A DNA stretch of 64,000 nt, taken from the NCBI RefSeq assembly GCF_024505145.1, contig NZ_JANIAA010000037.1, positions 39,699 through 103,698 on the forward strand. The letters are read 5' to 3'. Below, one piece after another: positions 42,595-50,584 of this stretch (its first letter is position 1; each line of letters opens with the position of its first letter). Origin of the DNA: Streptomyces rugosispiralis (lineage in GTDB: Bacteria > Actinomycetota > Actinomycetes > Streptomycetales > Streptomycetaceae). Under the pieces are notes generated by a model that saw only the letters and a program-made list of their open reading frames with translations, ran no database searches and had not been told where the DNA came from. A program made the translations under genes and the position numbers.

Positions 42595-44160
42595 TCAGCG
42601 GCGGCTGCGCGTGCCCCGGCCACTGGTCCGGCGTCGGGTGCGCGGCCGCCCTTCCGGGCGGCGCTTGCCACCCGGGGTGCTCGACCCTGCCGAGCCGCTC
42701 CTGCCGCCCCGGCCCGCCGCCCCGCTCGGCCGCTCCCGCGCCGACTGCCGCTCCAGAGGGTCCTCCGCTTCCCCCAGCTCCTCCGCTTCCTCCGCTTCCT
42801 CCGATTCCTCTGCTCCCTCCAATTCCTCTGCTTCCGCGCGGGCGGCCGACTCGGCGGGCTCGGCCGACTCGACAGGTCCGGCCGTTTCCAAAGCCGTTTC
42901 GGCCGGGGCTCCAGCCGCGCCCAGCGGATCGGCGGCGGCCAAGTCGCCGAGCCGCTCCAGTTCCGCGTGCACCGCGGCGTGCACAGCGCGGTCGGCGCGG
43001 TCGGCGCGGTCGGCGCGGTCGGCCGGGTCGGAGCGCTCGGAGTCCTCCCGGCGCAGGCATTGACGCAGCAGTTTCGGATGGACCCCCTCATTGCACGCCT
43101 GGTGCAACAACCTCGCGAAGAGATAGTCCGGATCGACCCGCAGGGCACGGCCGAGCGCCACCCGTGCCATGAGCTCATCACCCGCCGACCAGGCGACCCA
43201 CCCCGCCAGGGTGAGCGGTGCCGCCGCATGCTCTCCGTAGGAGCCGACACAGCGACGGGCCAGCGCTCGCCACAGCCGCAGCGCCGCGTCGGCGTCCGCT
43301 TCCTCCATCCATCCGGCCACCCGGTCCCGGGTCCGCCGGTCCTGCAGCCCGATGATCATCGCGGCCGCCTCCTGGTCGTCGAGCAGACCGTCGTCGCGGA
43401 GGTCGGCCGCGCAGGCCTCGGCGACCGGCGGCGCGGCCTGGAACGTGTCCAGCATCCGGCCCACCAGACCGAGGGTTTGCGCACGCACCGTCGCGGAGCC
43501 GGCGCCGTCCAGAATCCTCGGCACGAGATCGGCCCCGGCCGTGTCCAGCGCCCGCTCCTGCCCATCCGCCCGAGGCGCGTCCAGCGGGGCGAGCCTTGCC
43601 TCCATCTCGCGCAGCGAGCCGCGCACCTGGACCCCCGCGAAGGTCGCCGCAGCGGCCATGACCGAGGTGCCCGGCAAGGCGAGCGGAACGCCCTCCGGTG
43701 GGCAGCAGCGCCGGTCGGGACAGACATACGACCAGAACCGGCCGCCGGAGATGCACAGCGCCTCGAACACCGGCACCTCCAGCCCGCCGCACGCGATGCG
43801 CAGCCGCTGGGCGAGGGGCCGCAGCCGCTCCATCGCCTCCTGCGCGGACTCACCCCCGGCCGGCTCCTGGCACAGGAACAGCACGACCCCGTCCGGCCGC
43901 ACGCCACGCCGCTCGCTGCCGCTGATCAGGCATTCGGCGAGCTGATCGCAGACCTCGGGCCACCCCTCCGGAACCCGGGGAATGCCCAGCCTGAGCCTGC
44001 CGCCGAACCGGCCGCGGGCGCCGTGCAGCGCGATCATCACGATGCTGTCGTCCGGCTGAAAGCCCAGGACATAGGGCAGGGCATCGGCGAGCTCGGCCGG
44101 GCTGCGGAGGGTGACCTGATCTTCGCCGGGCAGACCGGCCGCTTCGTTGTGTCGAGTCAT
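42595..44160 (-). CDS. DUF4192 family protein
   Basis: This 521-aa actinobacterial protein of unknown function opens with the DUF4192 hallmark (VTLRSPAELADALPYVLGFQ, then PDDSIVMIALHG). Residues 1-390 form the conserved domain, with cysteines CPDRRCCPPEG near residue 147. The C-terminal ~130 residues are low complexity: a RAD tripeptide repeat (SDPADRADRADRADRAV) from a 9-bp tandem repeat, a Glu/Ala-rich acidic stretch and a basic Arg-rich tail (RRTRGRGTRSRR-like). Neutral-to-acidic then basic tails can bind nucleic acid. The ATG at 44160 is preceded by GAGGGA, 11 bases away. It is divergent from recQ, with a DnaA-box palindrome between them. Confidence 0.85.
   Translation of the reverse strand: MTRHNEAAGLPGEDQVTLRSPAELADALPYVLGFQPDDSIVMIALHGARGRFGGRLRLGIPRVPEGWPEVCDQLAECLISGSERRGVRPDGVVLFLCQEPAGGESAQEAMERLRPLAQRLRIACGGLEVPVFEALCISGGRFWSYVCPDRRCCPPEGVPLALPGTSVMAAAATFAGVQVRGSLREMEARLAPLDAPRADGQERALDTAGADLVPRILDGAGSATVRAQTLGLVGRMLDTFQAAPPVAEACAADLRDDGLLDDQEAAAMIIGLQDRRTRDRVAGWMEEADADAALRLWRALARRCVGSYGEHAAAPLTLAGWVAWSAGDELMARVALGRALRVDPDYLFARLLHQACNEGVHPKLLRQCLRREDSERSDPADRADRADRADRAVHAAVHAELERLGDLAAADPLGAAGAPAETALETAGPVESAEPAESAARAEAEELEGAEESEEAEEAEELGEAEDPLERQSARERPSGAAGRGGRSGSAGSSTPGGKRRPEGRPRTRRRTSGRGTRSRR
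42987..43023 (-). repeat. 9-bp tandem repeat in the DUF4192 gene
   Basis: About four copies of GCGGTCGGC, encoding RAD tripeptides near the end of the conserved domain. The unit is a multiple of three, so length variation is tolerated. Confidence 0.85.
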
Positions 44161-44197
44161 GGCCCGACGGTCCCTCAGCCCCGCCGACCCCGCCACC

Positions 44198-44221
44198 CCT
44201 GTGGATAACGTTATCCACAGG
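44198..44221. promoter_or_regulatory. Perfect palindrome of two head-to-head DnaA boxes
   Basis: A 24-bp perfect palindrome with half site CCTGTGGATAAC. Each half contains a consensus DnaA box TTATCCACA, one per strand, with 2 bp between the boxes. It lies 37 bp from the DUF4192 start and 49 bp from the recQ start. DnaA binding here would repress or tune the divergent promoters. Confidence 0.85.
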
Positions 44222-44270
44222 CTGCCGGGAGCGTTGGCGCGATGTCGGCGGGATCGGGTTGCATGGGGGC

Positions 44271-46436
44271 ATGAGCGACGAAGACCTGCGCCTCTCGGCC
44301 GACCGCGTCCTGGCCCGCCTCGTCGGGGACACCACCGGCTCCGCCCGGCTCCGGGAGGATCAATGGCGGGCGATCGAGGCGCTCGTCGCCGAGCGCCGCC
44401 GGGCGCTGGTCGTGCAGCGCACCGGCTGGGGCAAGTCGGCGGTGTATTTCGTCGCCACCGCGCTGCTGCGCGAGCGCGGCAGCGGTCCCACCGTGATCGT
44501 CTCTCCGCTGCTCGCGCTGATGCGCAACCAGGTCGAGGCCGCCGCACGCGCCGGTATCCAGGCGCGCACGATCAATTCCGCGAACACCGAGGAGTGGGAC
44601 ACCATCCAGGCGGAGGTGGCCGCGGGCGAGGTGGATGTGCTGCTGGTGAGCCCGGAGCGACTCAACAACCCCGACTTCCGCGACCAGGTGCTGCCCCAGC
44701 TCGCCGCCGCCACCGGCCTGCTGGTCGTCGACGAGGCACACTGCATCTCCGACTGGGGCCATGACTTCCGGCCCGACTACCGCAGGCTGCGCACCATGCT
44801 CGCCGATCTGCCCCAGGGCGTGCCCGTGCTCGCCACCACCGCGACCGCGAACGCGCGGGTCACCGCCGATGTGGCCGAGCAGCTGGGCACGGGCGAAGGA
44901 ACCGGGCGTGCGCTGGTGCTGCGCGGCCCGCTGGACCGGGAGAGCCTGCGGCTGGGCGTGCTGCCGCTGCCGGACGCCGCGCATCGCCTCGCCTGGCTCG
45001 CCGACCACCTCGTCGAGCTGCCGGGCTCCGGGATCATCTACACCCTCACCGTGGCCGCGGCCGAGGAGGTGACCGCGTTCCTGCGGCAGCGCGGCCACAC
45101 CGTCGCCTCCTACACCGGCAAGACGGAGAACGCGGATCGCCAGCAGGCCGAGGAGGACCTGCTGGCCAACCGGGTCAAGGCGCTGGTCGCCACCTCAGCG
45201 CTGGGCATGGGCTTCGACAAGCCGGACCTCGGCTTCGTCGTGCACCTCGGTTCGCCGTCCTCCCCCATCGCCTACTACCAGCAGGTCGGGCGCGCCGGCC
45301 GCGGTGTGGAGCACGCCGAGGTGCTGCTCCTGCCCGGCCGCGAGGACGAGGCGATCTGGCGCTATTTCGCCTCGCTGGCCTTCCCGCCCGAGGAGCAGGT
45401 GCGCCGGACGCTCGACGTGCTCGCGGCGTCGGATCGGCCGGTATCGCTGCCCGCGCTCGAGCCCCGGGTCGAGCTGCGGCGGTCGCGTCTGGAGATCATG
45501 CTCAAGGTGCTCGACGTGGACGGCGCGGTGCGGCGGGTGCGCGGCGGCTGGACCGCCACCGGGCAGCCCTGGGCGTATGACGCGGAGCGGTATGCGTGGG
45601 TGGCGCGCCAGCGGGAGACCGAGCAGCAGGCCATGCGGGAGTACGCCACGACGGCCGACTGCCGGATGGAGTTCCTGCGGCGGCAGCTGGACGACGAGAA
45701 GGCGGCGCCCTGCGGCCGCTGTGACAACTGTGCGGGGGCGCGGTTCACCACCGAGGTGTCCGCCGCCTCGCTGGACGCGGCCCGCGGTGAGCTGGGCCGG
45801 CCCGGTGTCGAGGTGGAGCCGCGCCGTATGTGGCCGACCGGGCTGCCCGCGGTGGGCGTCGACCTCAAGGGCCGCATTCCGGCGGGTGAGCAGGCCGCTC
45901 CGGGCCGAGCTCTGGGCCGCCTGTCCGACATCGGCTGGGGAAACCGGCTGCGGCCGCTGCTGGCCCCGCAGAGCCAGGACGGCCCGGTGCCCGACGATGT
46001 GGCCGGTGCGGTGGTGACGGTGCTCGCCGACTGGGCCAAGGGCCCCGGCGGCTGGGCCTCGGGCGCACCGGACGCCCCGGACCGCCCGGTGGGCGTGGTC
46101 ACGATCGCCTCCCGCACCCGCCCGCGGCTGATCCAGTCACTCGGCGAACGGATCGCCACCGTCGGCCGGTTGCCCCTGCTCGGAAGCGTCGCGTACCACG
46201 ACGGCGAGATCGACACCCGGGTGCCGCGCACCAACAGCGCCCAGCGGCTGCGGGCGCTGCACGGCGCGCTGACCGTGCCGCCGCCGCTGGCGGCGGCCCT
46301 TGCCGAAGCGGGTGGACCGGTGCTGCTGGTGGACGACCTGGCGGACACCGGCTGGACCTTGGCCGTCGCCTCCCGGCTGCTCCGCCGGTCCGGGGCGGCG
46401 GGAGTGTTTCCGCTGGTCCTGGCCGTGCAGGGGTAG
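44271..46436 (+). CDS. recQ: RecQ-family DNA helicase with C-terminal phosphoribosyltransferase-like domain
   Basis: The protein has 721 residues. The helicase core (about 20-370) has Walker A QRTGWGKSAVYF, the DEAH motif VVDEAHCISDWGHDFRPDYRRL-type block (first 20 residues seen at ~150), TATAN, and motif VI QQVGRAGRG. The zinc domain is CX20-22CX2CX2C (CRMEFLRRQ... CGRCDNC, near 455-485). There is no HRDC domain; instead residues ~560-721 form a type I phosphoribosyltransferase-like fold with PRPP loop LLVDDLADTGWT. The fusion is an actinobacterial feature. It probably unwinds stalled forks, and the C-terminal part may bind a nucleotide. The ATG at 44271 lies one base after GGGGG; an in-frame TTG at 44259 is possible. 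Confidence 0.9.
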   Translation: MSDEDLRLSADRVLARLVGDTTGSARLREDQWRAIEALVAERRRALVVQRTGWGKSAVYFVATALLRERGSGPTVIVSPLLALMRNQVEAAARAGIQARTINSANTEEWDTIQAEVAAGEVDVLLVSPERLNNPDFRDQVLPQLAAATGLLVVDEAHCISDWGHDFRPDYRRLRTMLADLPQGVPVLATTATANARVTADVAEQLGTGEGTGRALVLRGPLDRESLRLGVLPLPDAAHRLAWLADHLVELPGSGIIYTLTVAAAEEVTAFLRQRGHTVASYTGKTENADRQQAEEDLLANRVKALVATSALGMGFDKPDLGFVVHLGSPSSPIAYYQQVGRAGRGVEHAEVLLLPGREDEAIWRYFASLAFPPEEQVRRTLDVLAASDRPVSLPALEPRVELRRSRLEIMLKVLDVDGAVRRVRGGWTATGQPWAYDAERYAWVARQRETEQQAMREYATTADCRMEFLRRQLDDEKAAPCGRCDNCAGARFTTEVSAASLDAARGELGRPGVEVEPRRMWPTGLPAVGVDLKGRIPAGEQAAPGRALGRLSDIGWGNRLRPLLAPQSQDGPVPDDVAGAVVTVLADWAKGPGGWASGAPDAPDRPVGVVTIASRTRPRLIQSLGERIATVGRLPLLGSVAYHDGEIDTRVPRTNSAQRLRALHGALTVPPPLAAALAEAGGPVLLVDDLADTGWTLAVASRLLRRSGAAGVFPLVLAVQG

Positions 46437-46665
46437 GGAGGGCCGAGGCCGCTGCGGGGCGCGAACCGGCCAGGAATATAGAACGCACATCCAGGTAAAA
46501 CGGTCAGTGGTGCCGACTGCGCATTGCCGCACGCGGGCGCTACCGCGAGAATTGTCAGCAGCTCCCCCGCCCCCGGTCCGGCCGTGGTACCGACGGGGCT
46601 GTGTCGTGGCCCGCGCCCGTGCCCGACCCTTCGCACGGACCGTGGGCGCAGACGAAGGGAGGACC

Positions 46666-47289
46666 GTGACCTTCGGCTTCGTTCCGCCACCGTCCGCCGA
46701 TTCCGCTTCCCGAGCCGGCCGGATGCTCCAGCCCGCCGAGTGGGCGGCCGCGGGAATCCCGTTGCTGCGCAATCCGCGCGAGGTGGTCACCGGACTGCAC
46801 ATCCGCCATCTGCCGACGCCCTCGACCGCCGTCGTCGCGGTCCTCGATCCGGAGGAACGCCTCACGGCGAGCGCCTCGTTCGTCCGCCGCGGCACCGCCG
46901 CCATAGACGGCTGGGACTTCCGGAACGCGCTGCTGGCGCAGTTGCGCCGGGTGATCCCGCACGATCTGCGGCGCCGCACACCGATCCGCACCGCCGTGCT
47001 GCTCTACTGCCGCGAGGGCGAGAGCCGGTGGACGGAGGAGGACGGCGCCTGGATGTGGGGGCTGCGCGACGCCTGCACCCTGCACGGCCTGCGCTGCGGT
47101 GCGTACATCACGCTGACCCACGACGGATGGCGGGTCCTCGGCGAGGGGCGGGGCGGCCGTCGGCCGCACTCCGCTTCGCTGCCGACCGAGCTGGGCGTGG
47201 CCGTCGAGGGCGACGGCGACGCCACGGCGCTGCCGCGACCCCGCCTCGGAGGGCGGCGCAAGGCGCTGAGCCACTCCGCCGCCGTCTGA
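46666..47289 (+). CDS. Conserved hypothetical protein, 207 aa
   Basis: I do not recognise a characterised family. The N-terminal half contains LRNPREVVTGLHIRHLPTPS followed by beta-rich VVAVLDPEERLTASASFVRR. The middle has an Arg-rich block (LRRVIPHDLRRRTPIRTAVL) and the motif WTEEDGAWMWGLRDACTLHG, then YITLTHDGWRVLGEG. The C-terminal 45 residues are basic and low complexity (RPRLGGRRKALSHSAAV). No signal peptide or membrane helix. The GTG at 46666 is three bases after AAGGGAGG, a strong ribosome-binding site. It follows recQ by 229 bp, with an A/T-rich segment at 46475-46505 that may be its promoter. Position among recQ and RNase HII suggests, but does not show, a nucleic-acid link. Confidence 0.7.
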   Translation: MTFGFVPPPSADSASRAGRMLQPAEWAAAGIPLLRNPREVVTGLHIRHLPTPSTAVVAVLDPEERLTASASFVRRGTAAIDGWDFRNALLAQLRRVIPHDLRRRTPIRTAVLLYCREGESRWTEEDGAWMWGLRDACTLHGLRCGAYITLTHDGWRVLGEGRGGRRPHSASLPTELGVAVEGDGDATALPRPRLGGRRKALSHSAAV

Positions 47290-47389
47290 CCGGTCCCGGG
47301 CCGCGCGGCCACCGGCCGTCCGGACGCCGGACAGCTCCGCCACGGGGGACAGAGACTGCCGGACACCGGGCGTTCGGGGACGTGCGGCC

Positions 47390-48049
47390 TCAGACGCCCG
47401 GACCGATGAGGGTGTTGATGCGCTTCGGATCGCCGCAGACGATCAGCAGCGTCCCGGCACGGCCCATCGCCTCGGGCAGCGCGCGGGCCACGGCGTCGTT
47501 GGCACCGCCGTTGACGGCGACGACCACGACCGGACGGCCCTTGAGGCGGTCGGCGTCCGCGCCGGCGTAGAAGACATCGTCTCCGGCGTCGTGCTGCGCC
47601 CAGTAGGACGCCTCACCGAAGGACAACTCATGTGCCGCCCACGGATGCTGCTCCCCGGTGGTCAGCACCAGGATGTCACCAGGTGCCCGGCCGGAATCCA
47701 GCAGCAGGTCGACCGCCTCGTCCGCCGCGTCCAGGGCGCCGTCCACCGTGGCGGGGATCAGCTGGATCTGGGGCGTGGCCTTCGTGGCGGTGGGTGCGGC
47801 CTTGGCAGCCGAAGCCGCCGGGGCGGTCGGCACGGGCTTCGTCGCATCGCTCGTGGTGCGCTGCGACTGGGCCGACGAGGTTCCGGCGGAGCCACGGTTG
47901 GGACCGGGGCTTCCAGGCCGCCGCGGTGCGGGCCGGGGGCCGGGACCAGGGACAGGACGAGGGGTCGGCGCGGTACGGCCTGCGGCCGGTGTCGCGCGGG
48001 GACCCGGGACACTCTCGTGAATCTGAGGCTCCTCGGGGATGAGAGGCAT
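47390..48049 (-). CDS. Hypothetical protein with Pro/Ala-rich N-terminus and helicase-C-like domain
   Basis: This 219-aa protein has no confident family. Residues 1-100 are Pro/Ala/Arg/Thr-rich. Residues 105-219 form a compact alpha/beta domain (GRAPGDILVLTTGEQHPWAA, then KGRPVVVVAVNGGANDAVAR and AGTLLIVCGDPKRINTLIG) whose pattern of strand, conserved Gly and final CGDP motif resembles the C-terminal part of UvrD/PIF1-type helicases, with no ATP-binding motif of its own. A helicase accessory or decayed helicase is possible. The start is uncertain: ATG at 48049 lacks a ribosome-binding site, and 48085 is an alternative. It lies 68 bases downstream of the RNase HII gene on the same strand. Confidence 0.62.
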   Translation of the reverse strand: MPLIPEEPQIHESVPGPRATPAAGRTAPTPRPVPGPGPRPAPRRPGSPGPNRGSAGTSSAQSQRTTSDATKPVPTAPAASAAKAAPTATKATPQIQLIPATVDGALDAADEAVDLLLDSGRAPGDILVLTTGEQHPWAAHELSFGEASYWAQHDAGDDVFYAGADADRLKGRPVVVVAVNGGANDAVARALPEAMGRAGTLLIVCGDPKRINTLIGPGV

Positions 48050-48117
48050 GGGCTGATGTCTATCAAACGTCGGTGCGAGTCGCATCGGCGGGTGGCGGTT
48101 TTGACCGCTTGGTCTGA

Positions 48118-48819
48118 TCAGAAGTCGAAACCGAGTTGGCCTTCGTCCTCCAGCCCGACCGGTTCGGATGTGCTGCGGAACCGCTTCAGGTGCCGCCAGC
48201 GGGGCAGCCCGTCCATATAGGCCCAGGACAGCCGGTGGTGGGGCGTGGGCCCCAGTTCCCGCAGGGCGGCGCGGTGCGTGGGGGACGGATATCCGGCGTT
48301 GTCCCCGAAGCAGAAGTCCGTGTGTTCGGCTCCCAGTTCGGCCATCATCGCATCCCGGCGGACCTTGGCGATCACCGAGGCGGCGGCGACGGACACACAG
48401 GACTGATCGCCCTTGATGACCGTACGAACCGTCCAGGGACCGCCGAGGTAGTCGTGCTTCCCGTCCAGGATCACCGCGTCCGGCCGGACCGGCAGCGCTT
48501 CCAGCGCACGCGTGGCGGCGAGCCGGAGGGCGGCCGTCATCCCCAGGTTGTCGATCTCCTCGGGAGAGGAGTGACCCAGGGCGTGTGCGGTGACCCACGA
48601 GTCCAACTCCTGGGCCAATGCCGTGCGCTTCTTGGGACTCAGCAGCTTGGAGTCGGTGAGCCCGGTCGGCGGACGGCGCAGACCGGTGACCGCCGCGCAG
48701 ACCGTCACCGGACCGGCCCATGCCCCGCGCCCGACCTCGTCGACACCAACGACGATCTTGGCTCCCGTCGTGGCTCGGAGCGAGCGCTCGACACTGTGGG
48801 TGGGCGGTTCATAGGCCAT
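48118..48819 (-). CDS. rnhB: Ribonuclease HII
   Basis: This 233-aa endonuclease removes ribonucleotides from DNA:RNA hybrids. Signatures are VGVDEVGRGAWAGPVTVCAA (catalytic D/E, DEVGRGAWAGP), LTDSKLLSPKKR, the central Asp in AVILDGKHDYL, SVAAASVIAKVRRD and the final GYPSPTHRAAL block. The catalytic acids are thus all present. The start ATG at 48819 has only a weak upstream site. It is consistent with the S. coelicolor rnhB position I recall beside recQ and hrdB. Downstream is the hypothetical gene at 47390-48049. Confidence 0.95.
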   Translation of the reverse strand: MAYEPPTHSVERSLRATTGAKIVVGVDEVGRGAWAGPVTVCAAVTGLRRPPTGLTDSKLLSPKKRTALAQELDSWVTAHALGHSSPEEIDNLGMTAALRLAATRALEALPVRPDAVILDGKHDYLGGPWTVRTVIKGDQSCVSVAAASVIAKVRRDAMMAELGAEHTDFCFGDNAGYPSPTHRAALRELGPTPHHRLSWAYMDGLPRWRHLKRFRSTSEPVGLEDEGQLGFDF

Positions 48820-49010
48820 GGCGAGGACAACCTTACGCCGCTCTTACCTGCGTTCGGAACCCGGATCCCCGGCGGTGATCACCGACCGCTCCGGGTGGTT
48901 GCCGTCCTCGTGGAGCCGGTGGCCGTTTCCGCTCAACACGACGCGGCGCACGGCGGGTTCGACGGGTGGGGCAAAACGGACGGCGCACCGCATCACGCCC
49001 AGGCGAGGGG

Positions 49011-49904
49011 TCAGTCGGCGCCCGCCGGGACCCACTCCGGCAGCGCCTCGGTGCGGTCCAGCCAGTCGGCGGGCGGCGCACCGGCGGCCTCGGACGCGAC
49101 CACTCCCCCGACGATGGCGCAGGTGGTGTCCACATCCCCGCCGGCCGAGGCCGTACTCCAGAACGCCTCCTCGAAGGAACCCAGGTGACGGGCGGCCGCC
49201 CACAGGGCGAACGGCACGGTGTCATGGGCGCTGGTGCGGCGGCCGCAGCCGAGCACCGCGGCGACGGTCCCGGCGTCCGCGTAGTCGAGCATGTCGCGGG
49301 CGCGGCGCAGCCCCGCCTGGACGGCGCTGCGCGGCACCACCTCGACCACCCGGTCCAGCAGCTCCCCGGGCCCGCCGTGGCCCGCCGGATCGGCCACCAG
49401 CGCCGCGGCCGCGGCCACCGCCATGGCTCCCGCCACCGCCTCGCGGTGCTGATGCGTGGTGTACGCCGAGATCTCCGCCTGATGCGTGGCCTGCTCCACA
49501 TCGCCCGCGTACCAGGCGCCCAGGGGGGCGATCCGCATGGCGGCGCCATTGCCCCAGGAGCCCTGCCCCTGGAACAGCCCGGCGGCCAGGTCGCGCCAGT
49601 CCCCGCCCTCCCTGACCAGGCGGAGCATCCGGTTCACGGCGGGGCCGTAGCCCCGGTCGAAGTCATGGCGGTCGGCGAAGGAGCGGGCGAGATCGTCCTG
49701 GTCGATCCGGCCGTGGGTCACCAGGACGGCCAGGATCGAACAGGCCATCTCGGTGTCGTCGGTCCACTGCCAGGGGGCGGGCGGCAGCTCGCGGCGCTTG
49801 AGGTAGGGATAGTTGGCGGGGACGAAGAACTGGGAGCCGAGGGCGTCGCCCACGGCCAGCCCGCGCAGGCTCCGCAGAGCCCGGTGGAAACGGTCAGCGG
49901 TCAT
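49011..49904 (-). CDS. ADP-ribosylglycohydrolase family protein
   Basis: This 297-aa enzyme is of the DraG/ADP-ribosyl-hydrolase fold. Metal-binding motifs are WTDDTEMACSILA (about residues 47-52, TDDT) and TASAGGDVDTTCAIVGG near residue 255. It removes ADP-ribose from a protein arginine or another acceptor, reversing ADP-ribosylation; the target is unknown. The start ATG at 49904 has a weak upstream site; the longer frame upstream overlaps the phosphatase end. It sits 11 bases downstream of the histidine phosphatase gene on the same strand, so they are likely co-transcribed. Streptomyces carries several DraG homologues. Confidence 0.88.
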   Translation of the reverse strand: MTADRFHRALRSLRGLAVGDALGSQFFVPANYPYLKRRELPPAPWQWTDDTEMACSILAVLVTHGRIDQDDLARSFADRHDFDRGYGPAVNRMLRLVREGGDWRDLAAGLFQGQGSWGNGAAMRIAPLGAWYAGDVEQATHQAEISAYTTHQHREAVAGAMAVAAAAALVADPAGHGGPGELLDRVVEVVPRSAVQAGLRRARDMLDYADAGTVAAVLGCGRRTSAHDTVPFALWAAARHLGSFEEAFWSTASAGGDVDTTCAIVGGVVASEAAGAPPADWLDRTEALPEWVPAGAD

Positions 49905-49915
49905 CGCTGCGCACT

Positions 49916-50575
49916 CTAACCGGTGTGGCCGTAGGGCTTGGGGGTGCACCAGCGTTCAAAGGGCCGGTCGAGGTGGTAGCGCCCGTCGGAGCCGAGCAGC
50001 AGGCTCCGCATCTCGCCATTGCCGGGGTTCGACAACGACTCGAATTCGGCGACGTTCCAGTGCAGCCACCGCATGCAGAACAGCCGCATGGTCAGCCCAT
50101 GGGTCACCAGCAGGACGTTCGGCGGATGGGCCGGGTCCTCGAAGCTGCGCCACAGGCTCTCCAGGAAGGCGTCCACCCGGTCATAGACATCGGCGCCCGA
50201 CTCACCCTGTGCGAACCGGTAGAAGAAGTGCCCGTATGCGTCGCGGTACGCCATCTGTTTCCGCACGTCCTCGCGGTCCTGCCAGTTCCCCCAGTCCTGC
50301 TCCCGCAGCCGGGGCTCTTCCCTGACCCGGGTACGGGAGGGGTCGAGATCGAGCAGCTTCAGGGTCTGGTGGGTGCGGCGGTACGGCGACACATAGATCG
50401 ACACGCGCTCCTCGCCGAAGGTGGCGCGCAGCCGCTCGCCCGCCTCCTCCGCCTGCCGTCGCCCGGTCTCGGTCAGCCTCAAAGCATGGTCGGGCACCCT
50501 TTCGTACACCGAGTCATCGACATTCCCCTCCGATTCTCCGTGCCGTAGGAGGACGATGCGCCGGGGTCGTGCCAT
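49916..50575 (-). CDS. Histidine phosphatase (phosphoglycerate-mutase-like) family protein
   Basis: This 219-aa protein has the catalytic RHG motif IVLLRHGESEGN at residues 7-18, the Arg of SPYRRTHQTL, the EQDWGNW loop with Glu and the second catalytic His in LLVTHGLTMRLF. It belongs to the broad dPGM-like branch; the phosphate substrate is unknown. The ATG at 50575 follows the ABC-F stop (50585) with a 9-base gap, so it belongs to an ABC-F, phosphatase, ADP-ribosylglycohydrolase operon. The ABC-F start region carries TetR-type operators that may control all three. Confidence 0.9.
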   Translation of the reverse strand: MARPRRIVLLRHGESEGNVDDSVYERVPDHALRLTETGRRQAEEAGERLRATFGEERVSIYVSPYRRTHQTLKLLDLDPSRTRVREEPRLREQDWGNWQDREDVRKQMAYRDAYGHFFYRFAQGESGADVYDRVDAFLESLWRSFEDPAHPPNVLLVTHGLTMRLFCMRWLHWNVAEFESLSNPGNGEMRSLLLGSDGRYHLDRPFERWCTPKPYGHTG

Positions 50576-50584
50576 GGCGCCACC

